Shown here piece by piece: positions 47,701 through 57,794 of a stretch of 64,000 nt of DNA; position 1 is the first letter of the stretch; each line of letters starts with the position of its first letter. The notes beneath the pieces are model-generated. The model was given only the letters and a program-made list of their open reading frames with translations, ran no database searches and had not been told where the DNA came from. Position numbers and translations under genes: made by a program. The stretch comes from Frateuria defendens. GTDB taxonomy: Bacteria; Pseudomonadota; Gammaproteobacteria; Xanthomonadales; Rhodanobacteraceae. The DNA lies in assembly GCF_001182895.1 (NCBI RefSeq), contig NZ_LFQR01000006.1:1-64000 (forward strand). Direction: 5' to 3'.

Positions 47701-48045
47701 ATGGCCGATACCATCTTCGGCAAGATCGCCCGGCGCGAGATCCCCGCCGACATCGTCTACGAGACCGACGAAGTGCTCGCCTTCCGCGACCTCAACCCGC
47801 AGGCCCCGGTGCACGTGCTGTTCATCCCCAAGCGCACGCTGGCCACCTTGAACGAGGCCACCGCGCAGGACGCGGAACTGCTGGGCAAGCTGCTGCTGGC
47901 GGCGGCGGACTACGCCAAGCGCGAGGGCTTCGCCGACGAGGGTTACCGCACGGTCGTCAACTGCAACGAGCACGGCGGGCAGACCGTGTTCCATCTGCAC
48001 GTGCACCTTCTGGCCGGGCGCCGCATGCACTGGCCGCCGGGCTGA
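47701..48045 (+). CDS. HIT-family (HINT-like) nucleotide-binding protein
   Basis: A 114-residue histidine-triad hydrolase of purine nucleoside phosphoramidates. The triad HLHVHLL is near residue 98, and the N-terminal DTIFGKIARREIPADIVYE with FRDLNPQAPVHVLFIPK is typical of HINT/HinT. The ATG at 47701 follows AAGGAG. A bidirectional terminator follows. Confidence 0.95.
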   Translation: MADTIFGKIARREIPADIVYETDEVLAFRDLNPQAPVHVLFIPKRTLATLNEATAQDAELLGKLLLAAADYAKREGFADEGYRTVVNCNEHGGQTVFHLHVHLLAGRRMHWPPG

Positions 48046-48091
48046 GCGCGGTGCACCGGATCGGGCGCGGCGCGCTTCGCCGCGCCCAGGC

Positions 48092-48123
48092 AAAAAAACG
48101 CCGGCTCGAAAGCCGGCGTTTTT
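48092..48123. terminator. Bidirectional intrinsic terminator
   Basis: AACGCCGGCT pairs with AGCCGGCGTT around CGAA, flanked by A7 on the left and T-run on the right, so it can stop transcription from both the HIT gene and the convergent Slp-family gene. Confidence 0.93.
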
Positions 48124-48146
48124 CGTTCCGCGCGCGCGGGGACTTA

Positions 48147-48746
48147 TTACTTGCGCGGCATCGGCCGCGGCGGCGGTGCGGGGCGCACCACCACGACCGG
48201 CGGACGGCCCCAGTAGCCGGGACCGCCCCAGCCCCACGGGCCCCAGTACGGGCCCCAGCCCGGACCCCAGAACGGGTCGTAGAAGCCCGGCGGGTAGTTC
48301 ACGTAGAGCGGGCGCTTCGGCCACAGGTACACCACGTCGGCTTCCACGCGCGGGTAGGCGTATTCGTATTCGCCGATCTTCTGGCTCACGGTGCCGTGCA
48401 GGGTGCCGGTAACGGTGATCTCGCGGCCGCGCACGAACACTTCCGGATCGTAGAAGCCGTTGCGGCAGGCCACGAAGCGGCCCTGGTTGGCGCCGTTGTC
48501 GCCGGTCTTCGGGCGGGCCTGGCTGTCGAGCGGACGCGACAGCACGAAGAAGCAGGTGTTCTGCGGGCCCGGCTCGGTCTTGATGATCTCGCCGCCCCAG
48601 CGCACCTTGGTGCCGCCCGCGCCGCCCTGCTGCGCGCTGGAAGTGGAGACATCGGTGTAGGTGCCCTGCAACGGCTGGGGCACCGTCGCGCAGGCAGCCA
48701 GGAGCACGGTGGCGCCGGCCAATGGGATGAGGCGGCTAGGGGACAT
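48147..48746 (-). CDS. Slp-family outer membrane lipoprotein
   Basis: A 199-residue lipoprotein. The signal peptide ends in the lipobox LLAAC (Cys19 from the ATG at 48746), followed by the Slp domain with GGEIIKTEPGPQNTCFFVLS and GRFVACRNGFYDPEVFV. The C-terminus is a Gly/Trp/Pro-rich tail (GPGWGPYWGPWGWGGPGYWG). Slp is induced by starvation in E. coli; its job here is unknown. The start at 48746 is preceded by GGAGAACC and chosen over an upstream ATG. Confidence 0.88.
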   Translation of the reverse strand: MSPSRLIPLAGATVLLAACATVPQPLQGTYTDVSTSSAQQGGAGGTKVRWGGEIIKTEPGPQNTCFFVLSRPLDSQARPKTGDNGANQGRFVACRNGFYDPEVFVRGREITVTGTLHGTVSQKIGEYEYAYPRVEADVVYLWPKRPLYVNYPPGFYDPFWGPGWGPYWGPWGWGGPGYWGRPPVVVVRPAPPPRPMPRK

Positions 48747-48791
48747 GACGGTTCTCCATCTGGACGGTTGCGATGGCAACCGCGTTGACAC

Positions 48792-50762
48792 TCATTTGAC
48801 CACGCCGCGCGGACGGAAATCCCGCACGGCACGGTGGAAGACGCGCAGCAATTCAGTCGGCGGTTCGTCGTGGGCGTAGCGCAGTTCGAGATAACAGCTC
48901 ATCAAGCTTTCCAATTCCTTACGCTGCGCCGGCAGTGCGCGCGCGGCCCGGCTTAGGAAGTGCTGCGGGCCTTCGCCCGGCCGGCGCGCGAGGCCGCGGC
49001 GGGCCAGTCGCCGTTCCAGCTTGCGCAGCGCGGCCAGGGCCGGGTCGCGGGCCTCGTGGCGGCGCAGCGCCCACGCCAGCCCGGCCAGCGCCGACAGCAC
49101 CATGCCGACGCCGAGCAGGGCCACCAGCGTGGAAGGCTCAACGCGGCTGATGCCGAAGGGCGTCAGCAGGCCACGCTGGCGCAGCACGTCGAAGCCGATA
49201 ACGCCCTGGTTCCACCAGCGGTTGACCACGTCCCAGCGATTGCGCAGCTCTTCCAGCCAGCCGGCGTGCGCCCAGCCGGCCTGGGCGCCGGCGGCGGCGT
49301 TGGCGCCGAGGTTCACGCGCTCGGGGCGCACCGCCGCGGTGGGGTCCATGCGCACCCAGCCGCGGCCGCTCAGCCAGATCTCGCTCCAGGCGTGCGCGTC
49401 GGACTGGCGCACCAGCAGGTAGTTGCTCATGCCGTTCCAGTAGCCGCCCTGGTAGCCGGTGACCACGCGGGCGGGAATGCCGGCCGCGCGCATCAGCACG
49501 GTGAAGGCGGAGGCGTAGTGCTCGCAGAAGCCCTCGCGGGTGCCGAACAGGAAATCGTCCACCGCGTCGCGCCCCAGCGGTGCCGGCGCCAGCGTGTAGC
49601 TGAAGCCGCCGTCGTGGAACAGCGCGAGCGCGGCGCGAGCGACGGCGGCATCGTCCTGGCCGTAGCGCTGCCGCCATTGCGCGGCAAGCGCACGGGCGCG
49701 CGGGTTGAAGCCGGGCGGCAGCGCCAGGTCGCGCTGGCGCGCCGGCGCGGGCAGGTCCGGCTGCAGGCGATAGCTCAGCGCCGAGTGCACGGTGTAGACC
49801 AGGAGATCCTCGACCGGGCGGTTGCGCAGCAGCTCGCGGTCCTCGCCCATGCGGCCGCGGGCCTGGGCCGGGGTGTCCAGCGGCACGTCCAGCGCGGGCA
49901 GCACGCCGGCGCCGCCAGGCTCCAGGCTCACCTGGTAGCCGATGCTGCGGTCCACGTCGATCGGCACCGGTGGGCGGCGCAGGTCGACGTGGTTCCAGCG
50001 GCGGCCGTCGTAGTGCCACATCACGTAGGCGCGGAAATAGCGCTGCGCCGGCGGCGGGGGCGGGCCGTCGAAGCTGACCCGGAAGGCAGGCCGGTCGTCG
50101 GTGAGCAATTCGGTAAAGCTGCCCGGCTCCATCGAATCGCTGAGGCCGGTGCGGGCGGCGCCGGGGTTGGGCGTGCCCCACAGCGGCGAGCTGAGCCGCG
50201 GCACCAGCAGGAAGGCGACCAGGGCCAGCGGCAGCGACGCGGCGAGCAGCTTCAGGGCCTGCAGCAGTTCGCGCGGCAGCTTGGCCGGGGCCTGTGCCGG
50301 CTCCAGCGAGCGCAGCGCGGCGAGGGCCGGCAGCAGGCCGAGCGCGACCACGAAGGTGGCGACCATGCCCTGGTCGAACAGCAGCGCGGCCATCAGGGTG
50401 AAGCAGGCGAAGCCGACGCCCACGCGCACGTCGCGCGACGTCTCGCATTCGAGCAGCTTCAGCACCAGCAGGCCCACCGCCAGCGCGGAGCCGGGCTCGC
50501 GGCCGAACAGGTTGCCGTAGCCGGCGATCACCGCGGCGAGCAGGCCCGCGGTCAGCAGCAGCTTGAGCCACAGCGGCGCGCCGCCCGGCCGCCGTCGCCG
50601 CTGCCACCAGCGCAGGCCGAGCAGCAGGCCCAGCGGTGGCGTAAGCCAGACGGGAAGATGGCTGGCGTGCACGGCGAGCACCAACGCCACGGCGAGGCTG
50701 AGCAGGTCCAGCGTATGCGCCGCGGTCGGCGGCCCCGGCGGCGTGCGGCGCCGGCGGATCAT
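48792..50762 (-). CDS. Membrane transglutaminase-like protein (TgpA family, DUF3488-DUF4129)
   Basis: A 656-residue protein with an N-terminal block of about six membrane helices (DUF3488, residues 20-190), a periplasmic transglutaminase-like domain with the catalytic Cys in GTREGFCEHYASAFTVLMR and the downstream His and Asp in SDAHAWSEIW and MDPT, a final helix, and a cytosolic DUF4129 tail. TgpA is essential in Pseudomonas aeruginosa and suspected to act on the envelope. Its ATG overlaps the DUF58 stop (ATGA), showing tight coupling in the MoxR-DUF58-TgpA operon. Confidence 0.92.
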   Translation of the reverse strand: MIRRRRTPPGPPTAAHTLDLLSLAVALVLAVHASHLPVWLTPPLGLLLGLRWWQRRRRPGGAPLWLKLLLTAGLLAAVIAGYGNLFGREPGSALAVGLLVLKLLECETSRDVRVGVGFACFTLMAALLFDQGMVATFVVALGLLPALAALRSLEPAQAPAKLPRELLQALKLLAASLPLALVAFLLVPRLSSPLWGTPNPGAARTGLSDSMEPGSFTELLTDDRPAFRVSFDGPPPPPAQRYFRAYVMWHYDGRRWNHVDLRRPPVPIDVDRSIGYQVSLEPGGAGVLPALDVPLDTPAQARGRMGEDRELLRNRPVEDLLVYTVHSALSYRLQPDLPAPARQRDLALPPGFNPRARALAAQWRQRYGQDDAAVARAALALFHDGGFSYTLAPAPLGRDAVDDFLFGTREGFCEHYASAFTVLMRAAGIPARVVTGYQGGYWNGMSNYLLVRQSDAHAWSEIWLSGRGWVRMDPTAAVRPERVNLGANAAAGAQAGWAHAGWLEELRNRWDVVNRWWNQGVIGFDVLRQRGLLTPFGISRVEPSTLVALLGVGMVLSALAGLAWALRRHEARDPALAALRKLERRLARRGLARRPGEGPQHFLSRAARALPAQRKELESLMSCYLELRYAHDEPPTELLRVFHRAVRDFRPRGVVK

Positions 50763-51708
50763 GGCAGCTTCGCCAGCGCGTCCATGCAGTGCGCGTAGTG
50801 GGCGGCGCCGCTGCCGAGGCCGATCTCCTCGCCCGGCAGCCACAGGCTGTAGGGGCGCCCCTGCTGCTGTGCCTCGCCCAGCCAGCGCGCCAGCCGGGCG
50901 ATGCGCGACTCGTCGTCGAGCCCGCGCACGGCGCGCCAGTCCAGGTGCCAGGCCGGCCGCGGCTCGGGCTGCTCGAATTCCTTCACCAGCAGGCCGTGGT
51001 GGCGGGCGCTGCTCTTCCAGGCGATGCGGCGCATGGCGTCGCCGCGGCGGTAGTCGCGCAACGCGGCCAGCTCGTCGCCGTGGCGCAGCTGCACGCGGGA
51101 GGATTCGTCCGCCGGCTGCCGCGGCGGCGGGCCGGACGCCTCGGCGCGCGGCCACACCAGCACCTGCTGCTGCGGATGCAGCCAGCTCCAGGCGCGGAAC
51201 ATCCCCAGCGGCCAACTGCTCCACACGCGCAGCCGCGGCAGTGCCTGCCAGCCGCGATGCTCGGTGGCGAGCGGCAGCGCGATCGCGGCATGGCCGCTGT
51301 CGAGGGCGAAGGCCTGCATGCTGTCGCCGAGGTCGACGCGCAAGGCGCTGCGCGGGCGGACGGAGACGAATTCCAGGGTCAGCGCGAGCGGCTCGCCGGC
51401 GACCGCGTGGCCGGCGCGGACGGCTTGCAGGCGCAGGCCGTCGAGCGCGCGGAAGGCGGCCAGCATGCTGGCCGCGGCGGCGGCGGCCAGCAGGCAGGTG
51501 AGCAGCAGGGCGGCGTTGTTGGAGTAGTTGAGCGCGCCGGTCATCATCACCAAGAGCAGCCCGCCGAAACCGAGGCCGAAGCCGGTGGGCACGATGTAGA
51601 TGCGGCGGCGGTGCAGCGCGATCGGCAGCGGCTCGGGGCGGCGGTAGCGGGTGAGGGCGGGCAGCCGCCGCTCGGCCGACTGCTGGAGGCGGAGCAGGGC
51701 CTCGCGCA

Positions 51709-51709
<1 letters not shown>
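50759..51709 (-). CDS. DUF58-domain protein
   Basis: A 316-residue protein with two N-terminal membrane helices and the DUF58 signature RDYRRGDAMRRIAWKSSARH followed by HGLLVKEFE. DUF58 proteins are nearly always encoded beside MoxR ATPases and are thought to be their clients or metal-site partners. Its ATG shares one nucleotide with the MoxR stop codon (TGATG), and its stop overlaps the next gene. Confidence 0.9.
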
Positions 51710-52651
<942 letters not shown>

Positions 52652-52653
<2 letters not shown>

Positions 52654-54277
52654 GGGTTCCTTGCAGTCGGCGCGATCGGTCAGCGGAGGGGGTGAAGGCA
52701 GTGTAGCCATCGACGTCGCCCGCTGGCGAGCGTGGTTCCTTGCGGCCTTCGCGACGTTGAGCCTGCTCAAGCTGGCGATCGCCTGCACGCTGTCGCCGTT
52801 CGGCGACGAGGCTTTCTATTGGATGGAGAGCCGCCACCCGGCCTGGGGCTACAGCGACCTGCCGCCGCTCACTGCCTGGCTGATCGCGCTGGGCGAGGCC
52901 GTGGCCGGGCACGGCGCATTCGGCCTGCGCTGGCCGTTCCTGCTGCTGGGCAGTGCGCTGCCGTGGCTGCTGGTCGCCTTCGCCCGGCGCGCGTTCGATG
53001 CGCGCACGGGCTGGCAGGCGGGCTTGCTCGGCCTGGCGCTGCCGCTGGCCGGCAGCCTCGGCGTGCTGGCCCTGCCGGACGTGCCGCTGACGGTGGCGAT
53101 CCTGCTCGCGCTCTACGCACTGCTGCGTGCGATGGAGGAAGGCCGCGCGTGGCAGTGGCTGCTGCTCGGCGCGGCCCTGGCCGCGTGCTGGCTCACCCAT
53201 TACCGCGCCGCGATGCCGATGCTTGCAGGGTTGTTGCTGTGCGCGCTCGCGCCGCGCGGCCGTACGCTGTGGCGGCGCGGCGGCCTGTGGCTGGCGCTCG
53301 CCGTGGCCGCGCTCGGCCTGCTGCCGCTGCTCGTTTCCAACTGGCAGCAGCGCGGCGCGGGGCTTGCCTTCCAACTGGTCGAGCGCAATCCCTGGCGCTT
53401 CCATGCCGACGCGCTGGTGCAGCCGCTGGAGCAGGCGCTGGCCTGCACGCCGCTGCTGTACGCGCTGCTGCTGTGGGCGGCGTGGCGCAGCTGGTGGCGG
53501 CGCGGCGAGGGCGCGCCGTGGGACGTGATCGCGGTGGTGTCGCTGGTCTTCATGGCCGGCTATTTCGTGCTGGGGCTGTTCGCCGACGACCTGCGCTTTC
53601 GCGCGCACTGGCCGCTGCCGGGCTACCTGCCGCTGCTGGCGGCGCTGCCGGTGCTGTGTGGCGCATCGCGGCGACAACGCATCGTGGCCGTAGCGGCGGC
53701 GGCGATGGCGGGCCTGGGCCTGCTGGCGGCGCTGGGCTATCTCGCGCTGGCGGCGAGCGCGCAGGGCGCGGCGGCGCTGGCGGGCGTGAAGGCGTTCCCG
53801 GCCGGCTTCGTCGGCTGGCGCGAGAGCGCGGCGGCGGCGCGCGCACAGCTCGCCGCGCAACCCGCGCTGCTGGTGGCGGACAACTTCATGTTGGCGGCGG
53901 AGCTGGATTTCGCGCTCGACGGCAGGCAGCCGGTGTACGCGCTCGACAGCCCGCTCAACACCAAGCACGGCCGCGTGCCGCAGCTGGCGATCTGGCGCCT
54001 CGACGAGCGCGCGCTGCGCGCGGCGCATGCGGGCGAGCCGGTGTTGCTGGCGGTGGACGAGGGCACGCTGAGCGAGCGCGACCGGCTCGCCTGGCTCGGC
54101 TCGCTGTGCGCGCGGGTGGACGGCCTGCGGCCGGTGCGGCGGCTGACGCTGTTCGACGGCGCCAAGCGCATCGCCTTCTATCGCGGCACGGTGGCGGCCG
54201 CCTCGTCGGTCGTGCCTGCCGATCCGGCGCAGTGCATCGCCTGGCGCGCTGCCCATGCCGCGCGCTACGGCGATTGA
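52652..54277 (+). CDS. GT39-type membrane glycosyltransferase
   Basis: A 541-residue polytopic protein of the PMT_2/ArnT-like superfamily. Conserved features are the first-loop FGDEAFYWMESRHPAWGYSD with LPPLTAWLIALG, about 12 hydrophobic segments, and a soluble C-terminal domain containing AHWPLPGYLPLLAALP. The sugar donor and acceptor are unknown; it is only distantly like the GT39 protein at 25.8 kb. The start is uncertain: the ATG at 52652 lies back-to-back with the MoxR start codon, another in-frame ATG is at 52637, and homology only begins near residue 20. Confidence 0.82.
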
Positions 54278-54455
54278 GGCGGCGCGCTTCGCGCCAGCGA
54301 CCGAAACGAGGGCGAGTTTTCCACAGCGCCTGTGGACGCGCCTGGGGCAAGTCTGTGGATAGGTGGTCTATCTGCTTGAGCGCAAAGGCAGGCGCGACGC
54401 GGCGGTTACGGGATGCGCAACGTGCTTGCCGCGCATGTGCTATGGCGCGGCCGCT

Positions 54456-55037
54456 TCAGGGCAGCTCCACGCCGGCCTGGCGCAGCAGTCGAGCCAGGGC
54501 GATCAGCGGCAGGCCGACCAGGGCGCTGGGGTCCTCGTTGTCGATGCGCTCGAACAGGCTGATGCCGAGCCCCTCGCACTTGAAGCTGCCGGCGCAGTCC
54601 AGCGGCTGCTCGCGCTCGATGTAGCGCGCGATCTCCGCCGCCGACAGCGTGCGGAAGTGCACGCGCGTGCGGTCGAGGTGCGTGGCATGGCGACCGCTGC
54701 GTGTGTCGAGCAGGCACAGCGCGGTGTGGAAGATCACCGTGCGTCCCGAGCAGGCGGCCAGCTGGGCCGCGGCGCGCTCGGCGGTGCCGGGCTTGTCGAG
54801 CACGTGCGCGTCGAGCGCGGCGACCTGGTCGGAGCCGATCACCAGGGCATCGCGCCGGCCCAGGCCGGCCGCCTCGGCCTTGGCGATCGCCAGCCGCAGG
54901 GCGCGCCGGTCGGGCTCCTCGTTCGGCAGCGGGCTCTCGTCGAGGCCGGGCGCACGCTGTTCGAAGTCCGCCACCAGCCGGCGCAACAGCTCGGCCCGGT
55001 AGCGCGAGGTGGAGCCGAGCACCAGGCGCGCGCTCAT
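54456..55037 (-). CDS. yceF: Maf-like nucleotide pyrophosphatase, YceF (7-methyl-GTP) type
   Basis: A 193-residue house-cleaning enzyme that hydrolyses modified nucleoside triphosphates. Motifs seen are LVLGSTSRYRAELLRRL, DESPLPNEEP, GSDQV with the catalytic Asp, and CAGSFKCEGLGISLFERIDN, the last closely like E. coli YceF rather than YhdE. It lies next to yceD-rpmF as in E. coli but on the opposite strand. Its ATG overlaps the stop of the upstream hypothetical gene by 4 nt. Confidence 0.92.
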   Translation of the reverse strand: MSARLVLGSTSRYRAELLRRLVADFEQRAPGLDESPLPNEEPDRRALRLAIAKAEAAGLGRRDALVIGSDQVAALDAHVLDKPGTAERAAAQLAACSGRTVIFHTALCLLDTRSGRHATHLDRTRVHFRTLSAAEIARYIEREQPLDCAGSFKCEGLGISLFERIDNEDPSALVGLPLIALARLLRQAGVELP

Positions 55038-55531
55038 GCGTGCGGCTCCGGGCGGATGTGCTCGCGCATGGCCGCGTCCAGCTCGTGGTGGGCGCGTTCG
55101 AGCGCGTGCATCAGCGGTTCCAGGCGGTCGCGGATCGTGCGCAGGGTGGAGGCGGCCTCGTCCAGCTCCTGCTGGCTGGCGCGGGCCGAGCGGTCGCGCA
55201 CCCAGATGCGCTGCTGCAGCAGCGAGCGCAGGCCGGCGTCGATGGCCTGCTGCGCCTCCTGCTCGCTGGCGGCGGGCAGGTCGGGGTTGAGCGAGATCAC
55301 CGCATGCGCCTGTTGCAGGCCGCTGCGGCAGGTCTTCAGGTCGGCCTCCACCTGGTCGGCCAGCTGCAGCAGCCGGCGCAGGCTGTCGGCGCGGCGGTCC
55401 AGCCGGCGCCGGCGCAGCAGTGCCGCGCAGGCCACGGCCAGCGCGAACGCCAGCAGGGCGACGATGCCGAGGGTGAGGAATGGCTGCACGGACAGGTCGG
55501 CGTGGCGGGGGACGGCCGCAGTCTGCCCCAT
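55034..55531 (-). CDS. Hypothetical membrane-anchored coiled-coil protein
   Basis: A 165-residue protein with one N-terminal helix (FLTLGIVALLAFALAVACAAL) and a soluble, highly helical, charged domain rich in Leu, Arg and Gln (DSLRRLLQLADQVEADLKTC, followed by helix pairs). No known domain was recognised. It is cotranscribed with the maf gene (4-nt overlap). The start is not settled: ATG 55531 is used, but a GTG just before the helix is also possible. Confidence 0.6.
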   Translation of the reverse strand: MGQTAAVPRHADLSVQPFLTLGIVALLAFALAVACAALLRRRRLDRRADSLRRLLQLADQVEADLKTCRSGLQQAHAVISLNPDLPAASEQEAQQAIDAGLRSLLQQRIWVRDRSARASQQELDEAASTLRTIRDRLEPLMHALERAHHELDAAMREHIRPEPHA

Positions 55532-55625
55532 CGGGCGGCGCGCAGGCAAAAAGGCGTGGTGCGGGAGCGGTGCCCGCCATGGGCTTATGATGGTCCGGTG
55601 CAGCCGGCCCGCTGCGGGCCCGCGG

Positions 55626-55654
55626 TTGACTTCGGAAGGGCGTAAATTTAAGAT
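55626..55654 (+). promoter_or_regulatory. Sigma-70-type promoter of yceD-rpmF
   Basis: TTGACT (55626-55631), a 17-bp spacer and TAAGAT (55649-55654) match the sigma-70 consensus well. The expected start site (about 55661) is only a few nt before the yceD ATG at 55664, and no Shine-Dalgarno sequence is present, so the mRNA should be leaderless. Confidence 0.75.
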
Positions 55655-55663
55655 TTCGCGATT

Positions 55664-56182
55664 ATGTCCGTGACACTGCCAGAGTCCGTGGACGCTTGGC
55701 GCATGGTCTCGGCGCGGCGTTCGTTCGCCGGGGAGCTGCCCGTAGCCGCCATGCCGCGGCTGTGCGAAGCGTTGGCGGGCCGCGAAGGCACGGCGCAGTA
55801 CGAGCTGGATTTCGGCCGCGACGAGTTCGGCTCGGCCTATCTCGACGTCCGCGTCCAGGCCCCGCTGACGCTGCTTTGCCAGCGTACGCTGGAACCGTTC
55901 GCGCTGCCGGTGACGGTGGAAGGGCGGCTGGGCCTGATCGGCTCCGAGCGCGAGGAGGCGGCACTGCCGCCCGACTGCGAGCCGCTGCTGATCGGCGAGG
56001 ACGGGCGCCTGAACCCGGCCGAGGTGATCGAGGACGAATTGCTGTTGGCCTTGCCGCTGGTGCCGGTGAACCCGGACAGCAGCCTGCCTGATGAAGTGAC
56101 CGAGCCCGCGCCGGAAGAGGATTCCGGCACGGGGCGTACCGACAACCCGTTCGCGGTCCTGCGCGAACTCAAGAAGAACTGA
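55664..56182 (+). CDS. yceD: YceD (DUF177) 23S rRNA accumulation protein
   Basis: A 172-residue protein of the DUF177 family, linked to ribosomal large-subunit RNA accumulation and almost always encoded before rpmF. Landmarks are TLLCQRTLEPFALPV and EDELLLALPLVPVN with NPFAVLRELKK at the end. It starts the yceD-rpmF-fabH group and appears to be translated from a leaderless transcript. Confidence 0.9.
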   Translation: MSVTLPESVDAWRMVSARRSFAGELPVAAMPRLCEALAGREGTAQYELDFGRDEFGSAYLDVRVQAPLTLLCQRTLEPFALPVTVEGRLGLIGSEREEAALPPDCEPLLIGEDGRLNPAEVIEDELLLALPLVPVNPDSSLPDEVTEPAPEEDSGTGRTDNPFAVLRELKKN

Positions 56183-56200
56183 TTTAGCTGGAGATTAGCC

Positions 56201-56395
56201 ATGGCCGTTGCCAAGAGCCGCAAGACCCCGTCCACCCGCGGCATGCGTCGTTCGCACGACAAGCTGAAGACCGTGCAGCTGGCCACCGACCCGACCAGCG
56301 GCGAGGTGCACCTGCGCCACCACGTCACCGCCGACGGCTACTACCGCGGCAAGAAGGTGATCGACACCGACACGGCGGTGGTCGACGAGGATTGA
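56201..56395 (+). CDS. rpmF: 50S ribosomal protein L32
   Basis: A 64-residue ribosomal protein. [20 protein letters not shown], followed by [17 protein letters not shown], is diagnostic. It has no Cys, so it is the zinc-free form usual in gammaproteobacteria. GGAG precedes the ATG. It lies 18 nt after yceD. Confidence 0.97.
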   Translation: MAVAKSRKTPSTRGMRRSHDKLKTVQLATDPTSGEVHLRHHVTADGYYRGKKVIDTDTAVVDED

Positions 56396-56533
56396 TCGCC
56401 ATCCCGCAAGGGATCTGGCTGTAGGGCAGGGCGGCGCGGTGACGCGCCGCTTTGCGTTCGGGTGGCCGCGAAGTAAGGTTGCGCTCCCGGTCCGGCGGCG
56501 CGTGCGCCGCGTTCCCCGCACTTTGGATAGTCC

Positions 56534-57508
56534 ATGACCGCGATCTATTCCCGCATCCTCGGTACCGGCAGCGCATTGCCCGAGCGCGTGCTCACCAATG
56601 CCGACCTGGAGAAGCTCGTCGACACCAGCGACGAGTGGATCCGCACCCGCACCGGCATCCGCCAGCGCCACATCGCCGCCGAGGGCGAGACCACCGGCGA
56701 TCTCGCCTTCGCCGCCGCGCAGCGCGCGCTGGAGGCGGCCGGCGTCAAGGCGTCGGAGTTGGACCTGATCGTGGTGGGCACCACCACGCCGGACCTGATC
56801 TTCCCCTCCACCGCCTGCCTGGTGCAGCACCGCCTGGGCGCCAACGGCTGCGCCGCGTTCGACGTCAACGCCGCCTGCTCGGGCTTCGTCTACGCGCTCG
56901 GCGTGGCCGACAAGTTCATCAAGAGCGGCCAGTCGAAGAAGGTGCTGGTGATCGGCGCCGAGACGCTGACCCGCATGGTCGACTGGGGCGAGCGCGAAAC
57001 CTGCGTGCTGTTCGGCGACGGCGCCGGCGCGGTGGTGCTGGAGGCTTCGCCGGAGCCGGGCATCTACACCACCTGCATGCATGCCGACGGCGGCTACAAG
57101 GAGCTGCTGTGGAACCCGGTGGGCGTCTCCGCCGGCTTCACCGACGAGCCCAACCACGGCGTGCGCATCCGCATGGCCGGGCGCGAGGTGTTCAAGGTCG
57201 CGGTGAAGACGCTGGACTCGCTGGTCGAGGAGACGCTGCGGGCCGCCGGCATGGAGGCTTCGCAGCTGGACTGGCTGATCCCGCACCAGGCCAACCTGCG
57301 CATCATCGAGGCCACCGCCAAGCGGCTCAACATGTCGATGGACCAGGTGGTGGTGACGGTGGACCAGCACGCCAACACCTCGGCCGGCTCGGTGCCGCTG
57401 GCGCTGGACTACGCGGTGCGCTCGGGCAAGGTGCTGCGCGGCCAGAACCTGCTGCTGGAAGCGTTCGGCGGCGGCTTTACCTGGGCTTCGGCGCTGCTGC
57501 GCTACTGA
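56534..57508 (+). CDS. fabH: Beta-ketoacyl-ACP synthase III
   Basis: A 324-residue enzyme starting fatty acid synthesis by condensing an acyl-CoA with malonyl-ACP. The catalytic triad is intact: Cys in [13 protein letters not shown], His in [11 protein letters not shown] and Asn in [14 protein letters not shown]. It follows rpmF directly; plsX, which sits between rpmF and fabH in E. coli, is absent. An intrinsic terminator follows. Confidence 0.97.
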   Translation: MTAIYSRILGTGSALPERVLTNADLEKLVDTSDEWIRTRTGIRQRHIAAEGETTGDLAFAAAQRALEAAGVKASELDLIVVGTTTPDLIFPSTACLVQHRLGANGCAAFDVNAACSGFVYALGVADKFIKSGQSKKVLVIGAETLTRMVDWGERETCVLFGDGAGAVVLEASPEPGIYTTCMHADGGYKELLWNPVGVSAGFTDEPNHGVRIRMAGREVFKVAVKTLDSLVEETLRAAGMEASQLDWLIPHQANLRIIEATAKRLNMSMDQVVVTVDQHANTSAGSVPLALDYAVRSGKVLRGQNLLLEAFGGGFTWASALLRY

Positions 57509-57541
57509 AGCGGCGCGACTAGCATTGCCGGGATCCGACCT

Positions 57542-57576
57542 GAAGGCCGCGCTTCGAGCGCGGCCTTCGGCGTTTT
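57542..57576 (+). terminator. Intrinsic terminator after fabH
   Basis: GAAGGCCGCGCT pairs perfectly with AGCGCGGCCTTC around TCG, followed by GGCGTTTT. It separates fabH from fabD, so fabD needs its own promoter in the 57577-57794 gap. Confidence 0.85.
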
Positions 57577-57794
57577 GGCGCCGGGGGCGGGTGGTGCGGG
57601 CGCGAAAGCCTGTCGACAGGGCATTGGACGGGCGCGACCTCGCGCTCGCTCCATCCGCTGCGCGCGCGACGCGCGGCACGCCGCCATGCCCCCTCGCCGC
57701 CCGTCCCGCATCCCGCGCTTCCACCCAATACAGCTGCGCACGGCGCCCATTGCTGGCACCATTCCGCACTTTCGCCATCAGGATGCCTCGCTCC

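Noticed and set aside
54278-54455. REP-like GCGCGCTTCGCGCCAGCGACC near the GT39 and maf ends
   Set aside because: Only one short half resembles the dispersed repeat; too weak to annotate.
56396-56533. GCGGCGCG-GTGA-CGCGCCGC hairpin between rpmF and fabH as a terminator
   Set aside because: It is followed only by TTTGCG, too short a T-run; fabH is probably cotranscribed with rpmF.
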